39,025 bases of DNA from Verrucomicrobiota bacterium (lineage in GTDB: Bacteria > Verrucomicrobiota > Verrucomicrobiia > Chthoniobacterales > SZAS-18). Under the pieces are notes generated by a model. The model was not told the DNA's origin. It searched no databases and saw nothing but the letters and a program-made list of their open reading frames with translations. The first letter of the stretch is position 1. Each line of letters begins with the position of its first letter. The position numbers were made by a program, and so were the translations under genes. This document shows, piece by piece, positions 1 to 9,300 of the stretch. The stretch lies in NCBI GenBank assembly GCA_019241085.1, contig JAFAXH010000069.1:1-39025 (forward strand). Direction: 5' to 3'.

Positions 1-281
1 GCCAGCTCGGCGACGAAGTGCGCGGTTGCCGGCGCGGCGAGAAAAAGGTCGGCGCTGTCCGCCAATTCGATGTGCCCCGGCTGCCAGCCGAGCCGCTCGT
101 CCCAAAGGTCGGCGATGACCGGATTTTTGGACAACGTCTGCAACGTCAGCGGCGTGATGAACCGCTGCGCCTCGGCGGTCATCACGACATGCACCGTGTG
201 CCCGAGCTTCACCAACTGGCTGGCAAGATCGGCTGCTTTGTATGCCGCGATGGAACCGGTGACGCCGAGGACGATGTTCAT
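1..281 (-). CDS. coaBC: Phosphopantothenoylcysteine decarboxylase / CoaBC, N-terminal part (cut by window edge)
   Basis: This is the start of the flavoprotein of coenzyme A synthesis. The CoaC domain decarboxylates 4'-phospho-N-pantothenoylcysteine, and in most bacteria it is fused to the CoaB synthetase domain. About 93 residues are visible, read leftwards from an ATG at 279-281. The opening MNIVLGVTGSIAAYKAADL is the classic Rossmann-like flavin-binding start of the family. GHIELADSADLFLAAPAT further on carries the conserved active-site histidine region. The window ends before the CoaB half, so the fusion cannot be confirmed. It follows yicC and gmk on the same strand, a common bacterial order. 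No clear Shine-Dalgarno sequence is seen before the ATG. The family call is firm; full length and fusion state are unknown. Confidence 0.88.
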   Translation of the reverse strand, partial: MNIVLGVTGSIAAYKAADLASQLVKLGHTVHVVMTAEAQRFITPLTLQTLSKNPVIADLWDERLGWQPGHIELADSADLFLAAPATAHFVAEL

Positions 282-287
282 GGGGAG

Positions 288-387
288 GTTGAGAATTGTT
301 GGTTGAAAGTGGCGAGCCGGAGAATTCCAGACTTGAGCGCGAAGCTTGTCTTCTTTTTTCTGAAGCTCTCAACTAACAACTCTCAAC
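288..387. repeat. Imperfect inverted repeat between gmk and coaBC
   Basis: A 19-base arm at 288-306 (GTTGAGAATTGTTGGTTGA) matches the reverse complement of 369-387 at 17 of 19 positions. The loop is about 62 bases. The right arm lies inside the 3' end of gmk: the gmk stop codon (373-375) and its last few codons are part of it. It may act as an mRNA hairpin between the two genes, but it looks like one of the interspersed palindromes found elsewhere in the window. Confidence 0.6.
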
Positions 388-1092
388 TTCTCGAAACCGC
401 CGGCTGCGGTAGCGCTCGGCGCGCATGATCGAGCGGAACTTTTGCAAATCCTCCTCCACCGACGCGCTCAAAATAAAATAACGATACTCGTGCCAGCGCC
501 GCATCTCGACGGCGGCGTTGACGAGCCGATGCTCGATCTGCGCGGGCGTCTCGGTGCCGCGACGGCTCAGGCGGCGGCGGAGTTCGTCCAGGCTCGGCGG
601 CATGATGAAGACATCCGCCAGCGCGGCGCGAATCGTCGGGTCGTCGCTGGCGCGGATGGTCTGCGCGCCTTGCGCGTCGATGTCGATGAGCACGTCGATC
701 CCGGCGCGCACGTGCCGCAGGACGTTCTCGCGCAAGGTGCCGTAAAAATTCCCGTGCACCTCGGCGTGTTCCAAAAATTCGCCCGCCGCCACGCGCGCGC
801 GAAATTCTTCCATGCTCAAAAAATAATAATCTTCGCCCTCGACTTCGCCCGGCCGCGGCGCGCGCGTCGTGCAGCTCACCGAATAAATAAAATCGCGCGA
901 CTGCCGCAGCGCCGCGCAGAGCGTCGTCTTGCCCGCGCCGCTCGGTGCCGAGATGACGAAAAGAATGCCCGCGCGGAAAAATCGTCCCGTGCCGCCGCTC
1001 TGCGCCACGGCCGCCGCGGCGACTGCGGCCTGCGCCTGCGCCAGCGCGGCAGCGGCGTCTTCGGCCACGGCGGCGAGCGGGTCGGTCGTCAT
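373..1092 (-). CDS. gmk: Guanylate kinase with alanine-rich N-terminal extension
   Basis: Phosphorylates GMP to GDP with ATP in cytosolic purine nucleotide synthesis. The P-loop SAPSGAGKTTL is followed by the GMP-binding stretch VSCTTRAPRPGEVEGEDYYF, then GNFYGT and the lid-type RRRLSRRGTET, all in family order. At 239 residues it is longer than the usual 200-210. The surplus is about 42 alanine-rich residues before the P-loop strand. No other plausible in-frame start lies between that extension and the core. The ATG overlaps the yicC stop in an ATGA (1089-1092), so the start is well supported and translation is probably coupled. The last residues and the TAG stop come from an inverted repeat. 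Unlike many genomes, no rpoZ is seen between gmk and coaBC. Confidence 0.95.
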   Translation of the reverse strand: MTTDPLAAVAEDAAAALAQAQAAVAAAAVAQSGGTGRFFRAGILFVISAPSGAGKTTLCAALRQSRDFIYSVSCTTRAPRPGEVEGEDYYFLSMEEFRARVAAGEFLEHAEVHGNFYGTLRENVLRHVRAGIDVLIDIDAQGAQTIRASDDPTIRAALADVFIMPPSLDELRRRLSRRGTETPAQIEHRLVNAAVEMRRWHEYRYFILSASVEEDLQKFRSIMRAERYRSRRFREVESC

Positions 1093-2081
1093 TCGATATT
1101 TTGCACCTGCTCGCGGATTTTTTCCAACTCCGCTTTGCCCGCCACGGCGAGCCGGCTGACCTGGAGATCGTTCGCTTTCGCGCCGAGCGTGTTGAACTCG
1201 CGCGCCAGTTCCTGCCCGAGAAAATCGAGCGTGCGCCCGACGGGTTCGGTTTTATTTAACAGCGCGTCGAGTTGATCGAAGTGGCCGTCGAGCCTCGTCA
1301 ATTCCTCCGAGATGTCGCAACGGTCGGCGAAGAGCGCGAGCTCACGCGCGAGCCGTTCGTCGTCCGGGGGAAAATCGACGCCGCTTTGCGCCAGCCGCTC
1401 GTGCAACGCGCGACGATGATTTTCCACCACGTGCGGCGCGTGCGTGCGAATTTCCGCGACGATGGCACGCAACGCCGCCGAGCGTCCGCGCAAATCGTCG
1501 GCCAAATGCCGGCCTTCGCGCTCGCGCATGGCCACGAGCGCATCGAGCGCCTGGCGCAACGCGGCTTCCACCAGCGGCCACGCGGCATCGGGCGTCAACA
1601 GCGGCGACGCCGCGCTGGCAGCGTCGGCGTTCGCGGCAGCGGTGTTGCCATTATTATTAAAAAAAGCTGGCGCGCGGAGCACGCCAGGCGCGCGCAGGAT
1701 CGTATCGATGCCGATCTCGCCGGCGACGCCGAGCTCGCGTTGCAACGCCAGCAGCGCACGATGATACGCGCGCGCCGTTTCGGCATCGAACGCGAGCGCG
1801 GTCGGCGGCGTCACGCTCTCGCTGCCGCTGCTGCTCGCGGCGACTGCTGGCGCTGGTGAAATGACCGCGCGCTGGCAGACAATGTTCACGTTCAGCCGGC
1901 CGCGGGCGACGCGCGCTTGGATCGCTTCGCGGATCGCTGGTTCGAGCGCGAGCAATTCGCGCGGCAAGTTGAGCGCCAGTTCGCTTTGGCGGCGATTGAC
2001 GGAAGAAATCTCGACGTTGCACTGCCAGCCCAGCGCAGCATCACTGGCGCGTCCGCCGCCGTAGCCGGTCATGCTGCGCAT
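1089..2081 (-). CDS. yicC: YicC-family endoribonuclease
   Basis: A YicC-like protein, a family shown to include endoribonucleases. It begins with the diagnostic MRSMTGYGGGRA and the N-terminal YicC domain (VEISSVNRRQSELALNLPREL). It ends with the DUF1732-type C-terminal domain (GRTLDFLGQELAREFNTLGAKAND). Its 330 residues exceed the usual ~290 because of two alanine/serine-rich inserts, around residues 75-95 and 135-160. These look like spacers and carry no recognised domain. It is followed by gmk with a 4-base overlap, the common yicC-gmk pairing. Upstream lies a 138-base repeat-rich gap after trpB. A cellular target cannot be inferred from sequence. Confidence 0.93.
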   Translation of the reverse strand: MRSMTGYGGGRASDAALGWQCNVEISSVNRRQSELALNLPRELLALEPAIREAIQARVARGRLNVNIVCQRAVISPAPAVAASSSGSESVTPPTALAFDAETARAYHRALLALQRELGVAGEIGIDTILRAPGVLRAPAFFNNNGNTAAANADAASAASPLLTPDAAWPLVEAALRQALDALVAMREREGRHLADDLRGRSAALRAIVAEIRTHAPHVVENHRRALHERLAQSGVDFPPDDERLARELALFADRCDISEELTRLDGHFDQLDALLNKTEPVGRTLDFLGQELAREFNTLGAKANDLQVSRLAVAGKAELEKIREQVQNIE

Positions 2082-2219
2082 AAGGCCCGGCTGCGCCGGG
2101 AAGTTCTAAATCCCAAATTCCAAGCTCTAGGCAAGTTCAAAATGCAAAATTCCAGGTTCAAAAATTGGGGCGTGTATTTGCGTCGGCAACAGTTTTGGAG
2201 CTTCGGGCTTCAAGCTTGT

Positions 2220-3446
<1,227 letters not shown>

Positions 3447-3522
3447 GAGGATGGGGCAGACAGCGTGCCGCGTTTTTTGGCGAACGCCAGTGCCTTTCTT
3501 ACTTGCGTTTTGCGATGCGAGT

Positions 3523-4605
3523 TCAGGTTAAGGCCGGGTCGGCGTGCAGCTTGAGCAGTTGCCGCAAGGCGCGGCGGTGCGGGGCGGCGAAGGCCAGCGT
3601 GTCGAGCGCGGCGCGCGGCTGCCAGTGCTGATCGGCGAGCGGCGCGTGGGGAATTTCTGCGCGGAAAACGCGCAATGTCACGCGGTGATGGGTGAAGGGA
3701 TAGGTGAGTTGCACCAGCGGCAACTCACCCGGCGGCGAAACGCCCGCCGGCAGTAGTGGCGGCAGCTTCCACAAGCCGCGCCAGCGCGAGCCGGTTTCTT
3801 GTTGCAGCAACACGCGGTCGCGGTCACAAATCCACGCGCAATCTTCTTGCAATAAAACGGTGGCGCGGCGCGCGGTTTTCACCGGCCGCTGCCCTTGAGT
3901 TTTTGCCGCGAAGGCGGCGCAGAAAGCGCGCACCGGGCAGAGCAGGCATTGCGGCGCGCGGGCGCGGCAGAGCAACGCGCCGAGTTCCATGAGCGCGGAG
4001 TTAAAACAACGCGGGCTGGCGCCGTTTTCCCCGGCGTCGGGCAGCAGCACTTCCGCCGTGGACCAAAGCGCGTTTTTTCCGGCGGCGGTGTTGATGGGCA
4101 ACGCCAGATCGAGCAGGCGCGCGAGCACGCGAGCGACGTTGGCATCGACAATCGGCGCCGCGAGGTCGAAGGCGAAACTCGCCACCGCGCCCGCGGTGTA
4201 GCGGCCGACGCCGGGCAGCGCGGCGATCTCCGACAGCGTGCGCGGAAATTTTCCGCCGTGCTGTTCGACGATGGCTTTCGCGGCGCGGTGCAAATTGCGC
4301 GCCCGCGCGTAGTAGCCGAGCCCCTCCCAGGCACGCAAAACTTCGGCCTCGGGCGCGGCAGCGAGGGCGCGCACGGTGGGAAATATCTCCAGCCACCGCG
4401 CGTAATACGGCAGCACGGTGGCGACCTGCGTTTGTTGCAGCATCAGTTCGCTGACGAGGATCGCATACGGATCGTGTGTGCGCCGCCACGGCAGGTCGCG
4501 TCCGTGCCGCGCGAACCACGCGGCGAGCAAGGCGTGAAAGGCGGCGCGTTTTTTCGGTTCCGCCAGCCAGCCGGGCGCACTAGGTTGCGGAAGAATTTTC
4601 GCCAT
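3523..4605 (-). CDS. mutY: A/G-specific adenine DNA glycosylase
   Basis: Removes adenine mispaired with 8-oxoguanine in base excision repair. It has the HhH-GPD fold: catalytic Glu53 in [10 protein letters not shown], the helix-hairpin-helix [17 protein letters not shown], and catalytic Asp154 in VDANVARV. A 4Fe-4S site follows as C213-x6-C220-x2-C223-x5-C229. The C-terminal ~120 residues form the NUDIX-like domain that recognises 8-oxoG, with [10 protein letters not shown] and [11 protein letters not shown] visible. At 360 residues it is full length. Its ATG overlaps the divergent rnhC ATG in the tetramer CATG, so each 5' untranslated leader or promoter must lie within the other gene unless the real starts are further in. 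A TTG near residue 27 is a possible shorter start. Confidence 0.96.
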   Translation of the reverse strand: MAKILPQPSAPGWLAEPKKRAAFHALLAAWFARHGRDLPWRRTHDPYAILVSELMLQQTQVATVLPYYARWLEIFPTVRALAAAPEAEVLRAWEGLGYYARARNLHRAAKAIVEQHGGKFPRTLSEIAALPGVGRYTAGAVASFAFDLAAPIVDANVARVLARLLDLALPINTAAGKNALWSTAEVLLPDAGENGASPRCFNSALMELGALLCRARAPQCLLCPVRAFCAAFAAKTQGQRPVKTARRATVLLQEDCAWICDRDRVLLQQETGSRWRGLWKLPPLLPAGVSPPGELPLVQLTYPFTHHRVTLRVFRAEIPHAPLADQHWQPRAALDTLAFAAPHRRALRQLLKLHADPALT

Positions 4606-5578
4606 GTCGCTGAACTCGTTTACGTCGCCGCTGACCTTGGCTCAAGCCGAACGGCTGCGGGCGAAATTAAAGGAGATGGGTTTCACGTTCATCGAAAAAC
4701 CCTACACGCTCTTCGCCGCCGAGAAGCCGCCGGCAAAGGTCAACGTCGCGGTGTATGAGAAAGGCCCGAAGGTGCTCGTGCAAGGCAAGGGCACGGAGGA
4801 TTTCGTGAAGTTCTGCCTTGAGCCGGAAATCCTCGGCGCGGCGAAGCTCGGCTACGAGGAAGAACTCCATCCCGAAGCGTATGCGCCGCACTTCGGCATC
4901 GACGAAAGCGGCAAGGGCGATTTCTTCGGCCCGCTGGTCGTGGCGGGCGTTTATGTGGACAAGGAAATCGCGCGCGCGCTGCTGGCAGCCGGCGTGACGG
5001 ACAGCAAAAAAATCGGTTCCGACGCGCGGATTCGCGCGCTGGCAAATGTCATCAAAACCACGCCCGGCGTCGCGCACAACGTCGTGCTCATCGGGCCGGA
5101 AGCTTACAACCGGCTCTATTTGAAAATGGGCAACCTCAACCGTCTGCTCGGCTGGGGCCACGCGCGCGTGATCGAGAATTTGCTGGCCGCGCGGCCCGAT
5201 TGTCCGCGCGCGTTGAGCGATCAATTCGCCAACCCGTCGGTCATCCAGCGGCAGTTGCTAGAAAAAGGCCGCGCCATCCAGTTCGACCAGCGCACGAAGG
5301 CCGAGAGCGATCCCGCCGTCGCGGCGGCTTCGATCCTGGCGCGGGAAAAATTCATCGACTGGCTCGCGGACGCCGGCGCGCAGCACGGCCTCGGGCGCGC
5401 CCTGCCGCGCGGTGTGTCGAGTGAGGTCAAAAGCGCGGCACGCCAGCTCGTCGCAGCGCACGACGGCAGCGGCGGGATTCTGCGCGCAGTGGCCAAGACG
5501 CACTTCCGCACCGCGCATGAAGTGGCGCCTGCCGATTTCCCGCCACCACCGCCTGCGCCCGCGCGCTGGAGGAAATGA
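4604..5578 (+). CDS. rnhC: Ribonuclease HIII
   Basis: Cleaves the RNA strand of RNA-DNA hybrids. An N-terminal TBP-like domain (about residues 8-85, LTLAQAERLRAKLKEMGF to VLVQGKGTEDFVKFCLEPEI) separates RNase HIII from RNase HII. The catalytic domain shows Asp100-Glu101 in GIDESGKGDFFGPL, Asp206 in LSDQFAN and Glu234 in TKAESDPAVAAASILARE, the full DEDE set. TDSKK is also conserved. Length is 324 residues, with a short proline-rich tail. It is divergent from mutY with overlapping start codons. No RNase HI or HII gene is seen in the window. A TTG at codon 12 is the only nearby alternative start that would keep the N-terminal domain. Confidence 0.95.
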   Translation: MSLNSFTSPLTLAQAERLRAKLKEMGFTFIEKPYTLFAAEKPPAKVNVAVYEKGPKVLVQGKGTEDFVKFCLEPEILGAAKLGYEEELHPEAYAPHFGIDESGKGDFFGPLVVAGVYVDKEIARALLAAGVTDSKKIGSDARIRALANVIKTTPGVAHNVVLIGPEAYNRLYLKMGNLNRLLGWGHARVIENLLAARPDCPRALSDQFANPSVIQRQLLEKGRAIQFDQRTKAESDPAVAAASILAREKFIDWLADAGAQHGLGRALPRGVSSEVKSAARQLVAAHDGSGGILRAVAKTHFRTAHEVAPADFPPPPPAPARWRK

Positions 5579-5834
5579 AGCACCGCCGTGTTGCCGTAGT
5601 TCAGGCTACACAATTTCCGTGCGGACGGCACGCGCGTATTGGTCAGAAAAGCATCCGCCCATCTGCGTCGCCGCGAATCACTTAGGTAAGCAGGGAGATA
5701 CGGGCAGCCGTTGCGCAACGCGGTGTTCGGGAGTAGTCTGCTTTTTTCCAAATTTTTTTGAAGTCTCAGTCCGTCTGCTGGCACGATTCCTAAACGATAT
5801 TCTCCATCCCATCTGGAACAAAGTAATTACCGCC
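5579..5834. other. Intergenic region upstream of the HU-like gene
   Basis: No convincing gene is found in these 256 bases. There is a small palindrome GTTGCGCAAC near 5710-5719 and a T-rich run at 5741-5759. The promoter of the downstream HU-like gene is expected here, but no good -35/-10 pair could be picked with confidence. Confidence 0.4.
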
Positions 5835-6224
5835 ATGGCCAATCTTACCAAACGCGACCTTGTCGTGAAAATCAGCAACGAAACCGGTCTGGTGCAACAT
5901 CAGGTGTTCGACGTAATCCAACGCACGCTCGATAGTATCACCGACAGCTTGAGCAACGGCACCGACGTGGAGCTGCGCAACTTCGGCGTCTTCCAAGTGC
6001 GTCTGAGCAAGGCGCGCGTGGGCCGCAACCCGAACATCCCGGGCAGCAATTTCGCCATCCCACCGCGCGCGACGGTGAAATTCAAGAGCGGCAAGATCAT
6101 GCGCCAAAACGTGCTCGAACTTTCCGCGCGGATGAAAAATAGCGCGAACGGTCATGCCGCCAGCAATGGTGGCGGCGGCGCGCGCGAGACGAAGCCAAAC
6201 AGCAGCGCCGCAAAAAAAGCGTAA
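5835..6224 (+). CDS. HU/IHF-family DNA-binding protein
   Basis: A small histone-like protein that bends and compacts DNA. The start MANLTKRDLVVKISNETGL is typical of HU/IHF. VELRNFGVFQVR leads into the DNA-binding beta arm GRNPNIPGSNFAIPPRATVKFKSGK, with the intercalating proline in RNPNIPG. The core is about 95 residues. A further ~30-residue hydrophilic tail rich in Asn, Gly, Ser and Ala ends in Lys-Lys-Ala and is not part of the family core. The reading frame is open well upstream into rnhC, but the ATG at 5835 fits the family start exactly. The gene stands alone. A strong double hairpin follows the stop. HU and IHF subunits cannot be told apart safely here. Confidence 0.93.
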   Translation: MANLTKRDLVVKISNETGLVQHQVFDVIQRTLDSITDSLSNGTDVELRNFGVFQVRLSKARVGRNPNIPGSNFAIPPRATVKFKSGKIMRQNVLELSARMKNSANGHAASNGGGGARETKPNSSAAKKA

Positions 6225-6232
6225 CAAGCAGA

Positions 6233-6286
6233 GACGTTTCGCCGAAACGTCCCAAAATTTCGGACGGCTCGGCGAGCCAGCCGTCC
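6233..6286. repeat. Two adjacent palindromes after the HU-like gene (possible terminator or REP-like element)
   Basis: GACGTTTCGCCGAAACGTC (6233-6251) is a near-perfect 19-base palindrome. GGACGGCTC...AGCCGTCC (6262-6286) is a second, with 8-base outer arms. They begin 9 bases after the HU-like stop codon. No T run follows either hairpin, so a simple intrinsic terminator is not clear. The paired-hairpin layout resembles a REP-like interspersed element. Confidence 0.6.
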
Positions 6287-6380
6287 CTGCCCAATTGTCG
6301 CTGCCGCTTGACGTTGCAAGTGTTCAAATAAGCACCTGCATTTGCGCTTTTCTTCGGACGCCATTTCGCTAAGTTAAGCG

Positions 6381-9300
6381 GTGCCGATTTCCCGTTCGTC
6401 TTCCGCCGCCGACAGGTCTTCAAACCGCGGGCAAAAATCGGAGCCACGCGCCCTCATCACCGCGCCGCTGTCGGATTGCGTCGAGATTCGCGGCGCGCGG
6501 CAGAACAATCTCAAGGGCATCGACCTCGACTTGCCGCTGGGCAAGCTCAACGTCATCACCGGCCCGAGCGGCTCGGGCAAATCGTCGCTCGCGTTCGACA
6601 CGATTTACGCCGAAGGCCAGCGGCGCTATGTCGAGACGTTTTCGCCCTACACGCGGCAGTTTCTCGACCGCATGGACAAGCCGCTCGTGGACTCGGTCCG
6701 CGGCATCCCGCCGGCCATCGCCATCGAGCAATCGAACCAGGTCAAGAGCACGCGCTCGACCGTCGGCACGATCACCGAGATCAACGATTATTTGAAGCTG
6801 CTCATGCCGCGCGTGGCGCGCGCGTTCTGCCCGAGTTGCGGCGGCGAAATCCGGCCCGACTCGCCGCGCGAGATCGTCGAGCAAATCCTCGCGGCGCATC
6901 CGGGCAAAAGCTTGTTGCTTACCTTCGCCGTGCCGGTGCCGGAGAACACGGAGCCGGCGGATTTTTTCAAATTTCTCCAGGCTCAGGGCTACCTGCGCGT
7001 CTGGCTCGGCGACAAGGTCGTGCGCACCGACGAGGCGCTCGACGTGGCGCTCAAATCGCTCTCCGGCCGCGTGCGCGTCATCCAGGATCGCGTCGCGCTC
7101 ACGCCCGCCGCGCGCTCGCGCCTGACCGAATCGGTCGAGACCGCGCTGAAGTTTGGCAAAGGCCGCGTCTGTTTCATCGACCCGGAAACTGGCGGCGACG
7201 GCATCCCGTTTTCGATCGGATGGCATTGCGCGAAGTGCGACCTCGACATCAAGCCGCCGACGCCCGGTTTGTTTTCCTTCAACAACCCGCTCGGCGCGTG
7301 CCCGAGCTGTCGCGGCTTCGGTCGCATTATCGGCATCGACCTCGACCGCGCGCTACCGGACAAACGCAAGTCGATTGCAAATGGTGTCGTCAAGCCGTTC
7401 CAAAGCGGACAATCGTCCGAGTGCCAAAAAGACCTGCTGCGCGCCTGCGCCCGCGCGGGGATCGACACGCGGATTCCGTTTGAAAAATTGCCGCCGCGCG
7501 ATCAGGCGTTCGTCCTTTACGGCGAGCGCCGCCGCGCCGACGGCGACAAATTCAGCGGTGAAGAACTCTACGCAGCCGGCGGCTGGTATGGCGTGAAGGG
7601 CTACTTCGACTGGCTCGAATCAAAGACCTACAAAATGCACGTCCGCGTGCTGCTCTCGCGCTACCGCGCCTACACGCTTTGCCCGGCGTGCAATGGTGGC
7701 CGCTACCAGCCGGCAACGCTGAATTACAGAATTTATGATGGACGATTGACGATGGATGACTTGCCGAAGCAACAGCCCGCTCCTGCCCCTGCCAAAATCG
7801 TAAATCATCAATCATCCATCATTCATTCTTCCTACACGCTGCCGCAACTCGCGGAACTCCCCGTCACCGCCCTCGCCGAACTGATGTCCGGCGTCGCCCT
7901 GCCGCCGAACGATCCGAGCGCGGAATTGTTGCAAAAAGAGATCGTCGCACGCCTGCGTTATCTTGTCGCCGTTGGCCTGGGTTATCTCAATCTCGACCGC
8001 CCGACGCGCACGCTTTCCGGCGGCGAAATTGAGCGCGTGAATTTGACGACCTGCCTCGGCGCGTCGCTCGTCAACACGCTCTTCGTGCTCGACGAGCCGA
8101 GCGTCGGCCTGCACCCGCGCGATGTTGGCCGCCTCATCCGCGTGATGCAGGATTTGCGCGACAAAGGCAACACGCTGCTCGTTGTCGAACACGAAGAAGC
8201 CGTCGTCCGCGCCGCGGACAATCTCATCGACATCGGCCCCGGCCGCGGCGAAGCCGGCGGCGAACTCGTCTTCAGCGGACCGCTGGCGGAACTCGTTGGT
8301 CCTCTGCATGACGGGAACGTGCAGGAACCTCACGCAAAGACGCAAAGACGCAAAGAAGGGAAAACAAAAGAGCAATTTTCTGCGCAGACTTCCTCTGCTT
8401 CTTCCCTTGGCGGCTTTGCGCCTTTGCGTGAGACCATTCCGACGCCCTACTCGCTCACCGCCGACTACCTCACCGGCCGCAAGTCGATCCCCGCGCCGCA
8501 GCCCAACGAACGCCGCGCGCCCGCCGGCTGGCTGCGCGTGCGCGGCGCGCGCGAGCACAATCTGCGCAACCTCGACGTTGATTTTCCGCTCGGCGTCTTC
8601 TGCTGCGTCACTGGCGTCAGTGGCTCGGGCAAATCGACGCTCGTTAACGATGTCCTTTACGAAAATCTGCTCCGCGCCCGCGGCGGCAGTTCGGACGAAA
8701 TCGCCGGGCGCGTGGACGAAATCACCGGCGGCGAGCAGTTCGACGCGCTCGTCATGGTCGATCAAGCGCCGCTGGCCAAAACGCCGCGCTCGAATCCCGC
8801 GCTCTACCTCGGCGTTTACGATGGCATCCGCGAACTCTTCGCCGCCAGCGACGAAGCGCGCGCCGCCGGCCTCGCCGCCAGCGCCTTTTCCTTCAATTCC
8901 GGCGACGGCCGTTGCGAGCGTTGCGGCGGCATCGGCTTCGAGAAAATCGAGATGCAATTCCTCAGCGACCTCTTCGTGCGCTGCGCGGAATGCGAGGGCA
9001 AACGCTTCCAGCCGCACGTGCTCGCGGTGCACTACGGCGAGCGGAATATCCACGAAGTTTTGGAAATGACGGTGGCCGATGCCGTCGGCTTTTTCCGTTT
9101 CCATTCCGATCCGGAACTGACCGATGACACCAAGCTGCGGCGTCTGCTGGAGCCGCTGAAATTGCTCGAAGAAGTCGGCCTCGGCTACTTGCGCCTGGGC
9201 CAGCCGTTGAACACGCTCAGCGGCGGCGAAGCGCAACGACTGAAGCTCGTCGCGCACCTCGTCGAGCGCGCGCGCAACGCCGGCGATCAGCGCGCGCTGC

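Noticed and set aside
5779..5785. TGGCACG resembling the -24 element of a sigma-54 promoter
   Set aside because: No GC pair occurs at the required spacing for the -12 element; the following bases read ATTCCTAAA.
5412..5834. Upstream extension of the HU-like frame into rnhC
   Set aside because: The family N-terminus begins exactly at ATG 5835; the extension has no HU similarity and overlaps rnhC in another frame.
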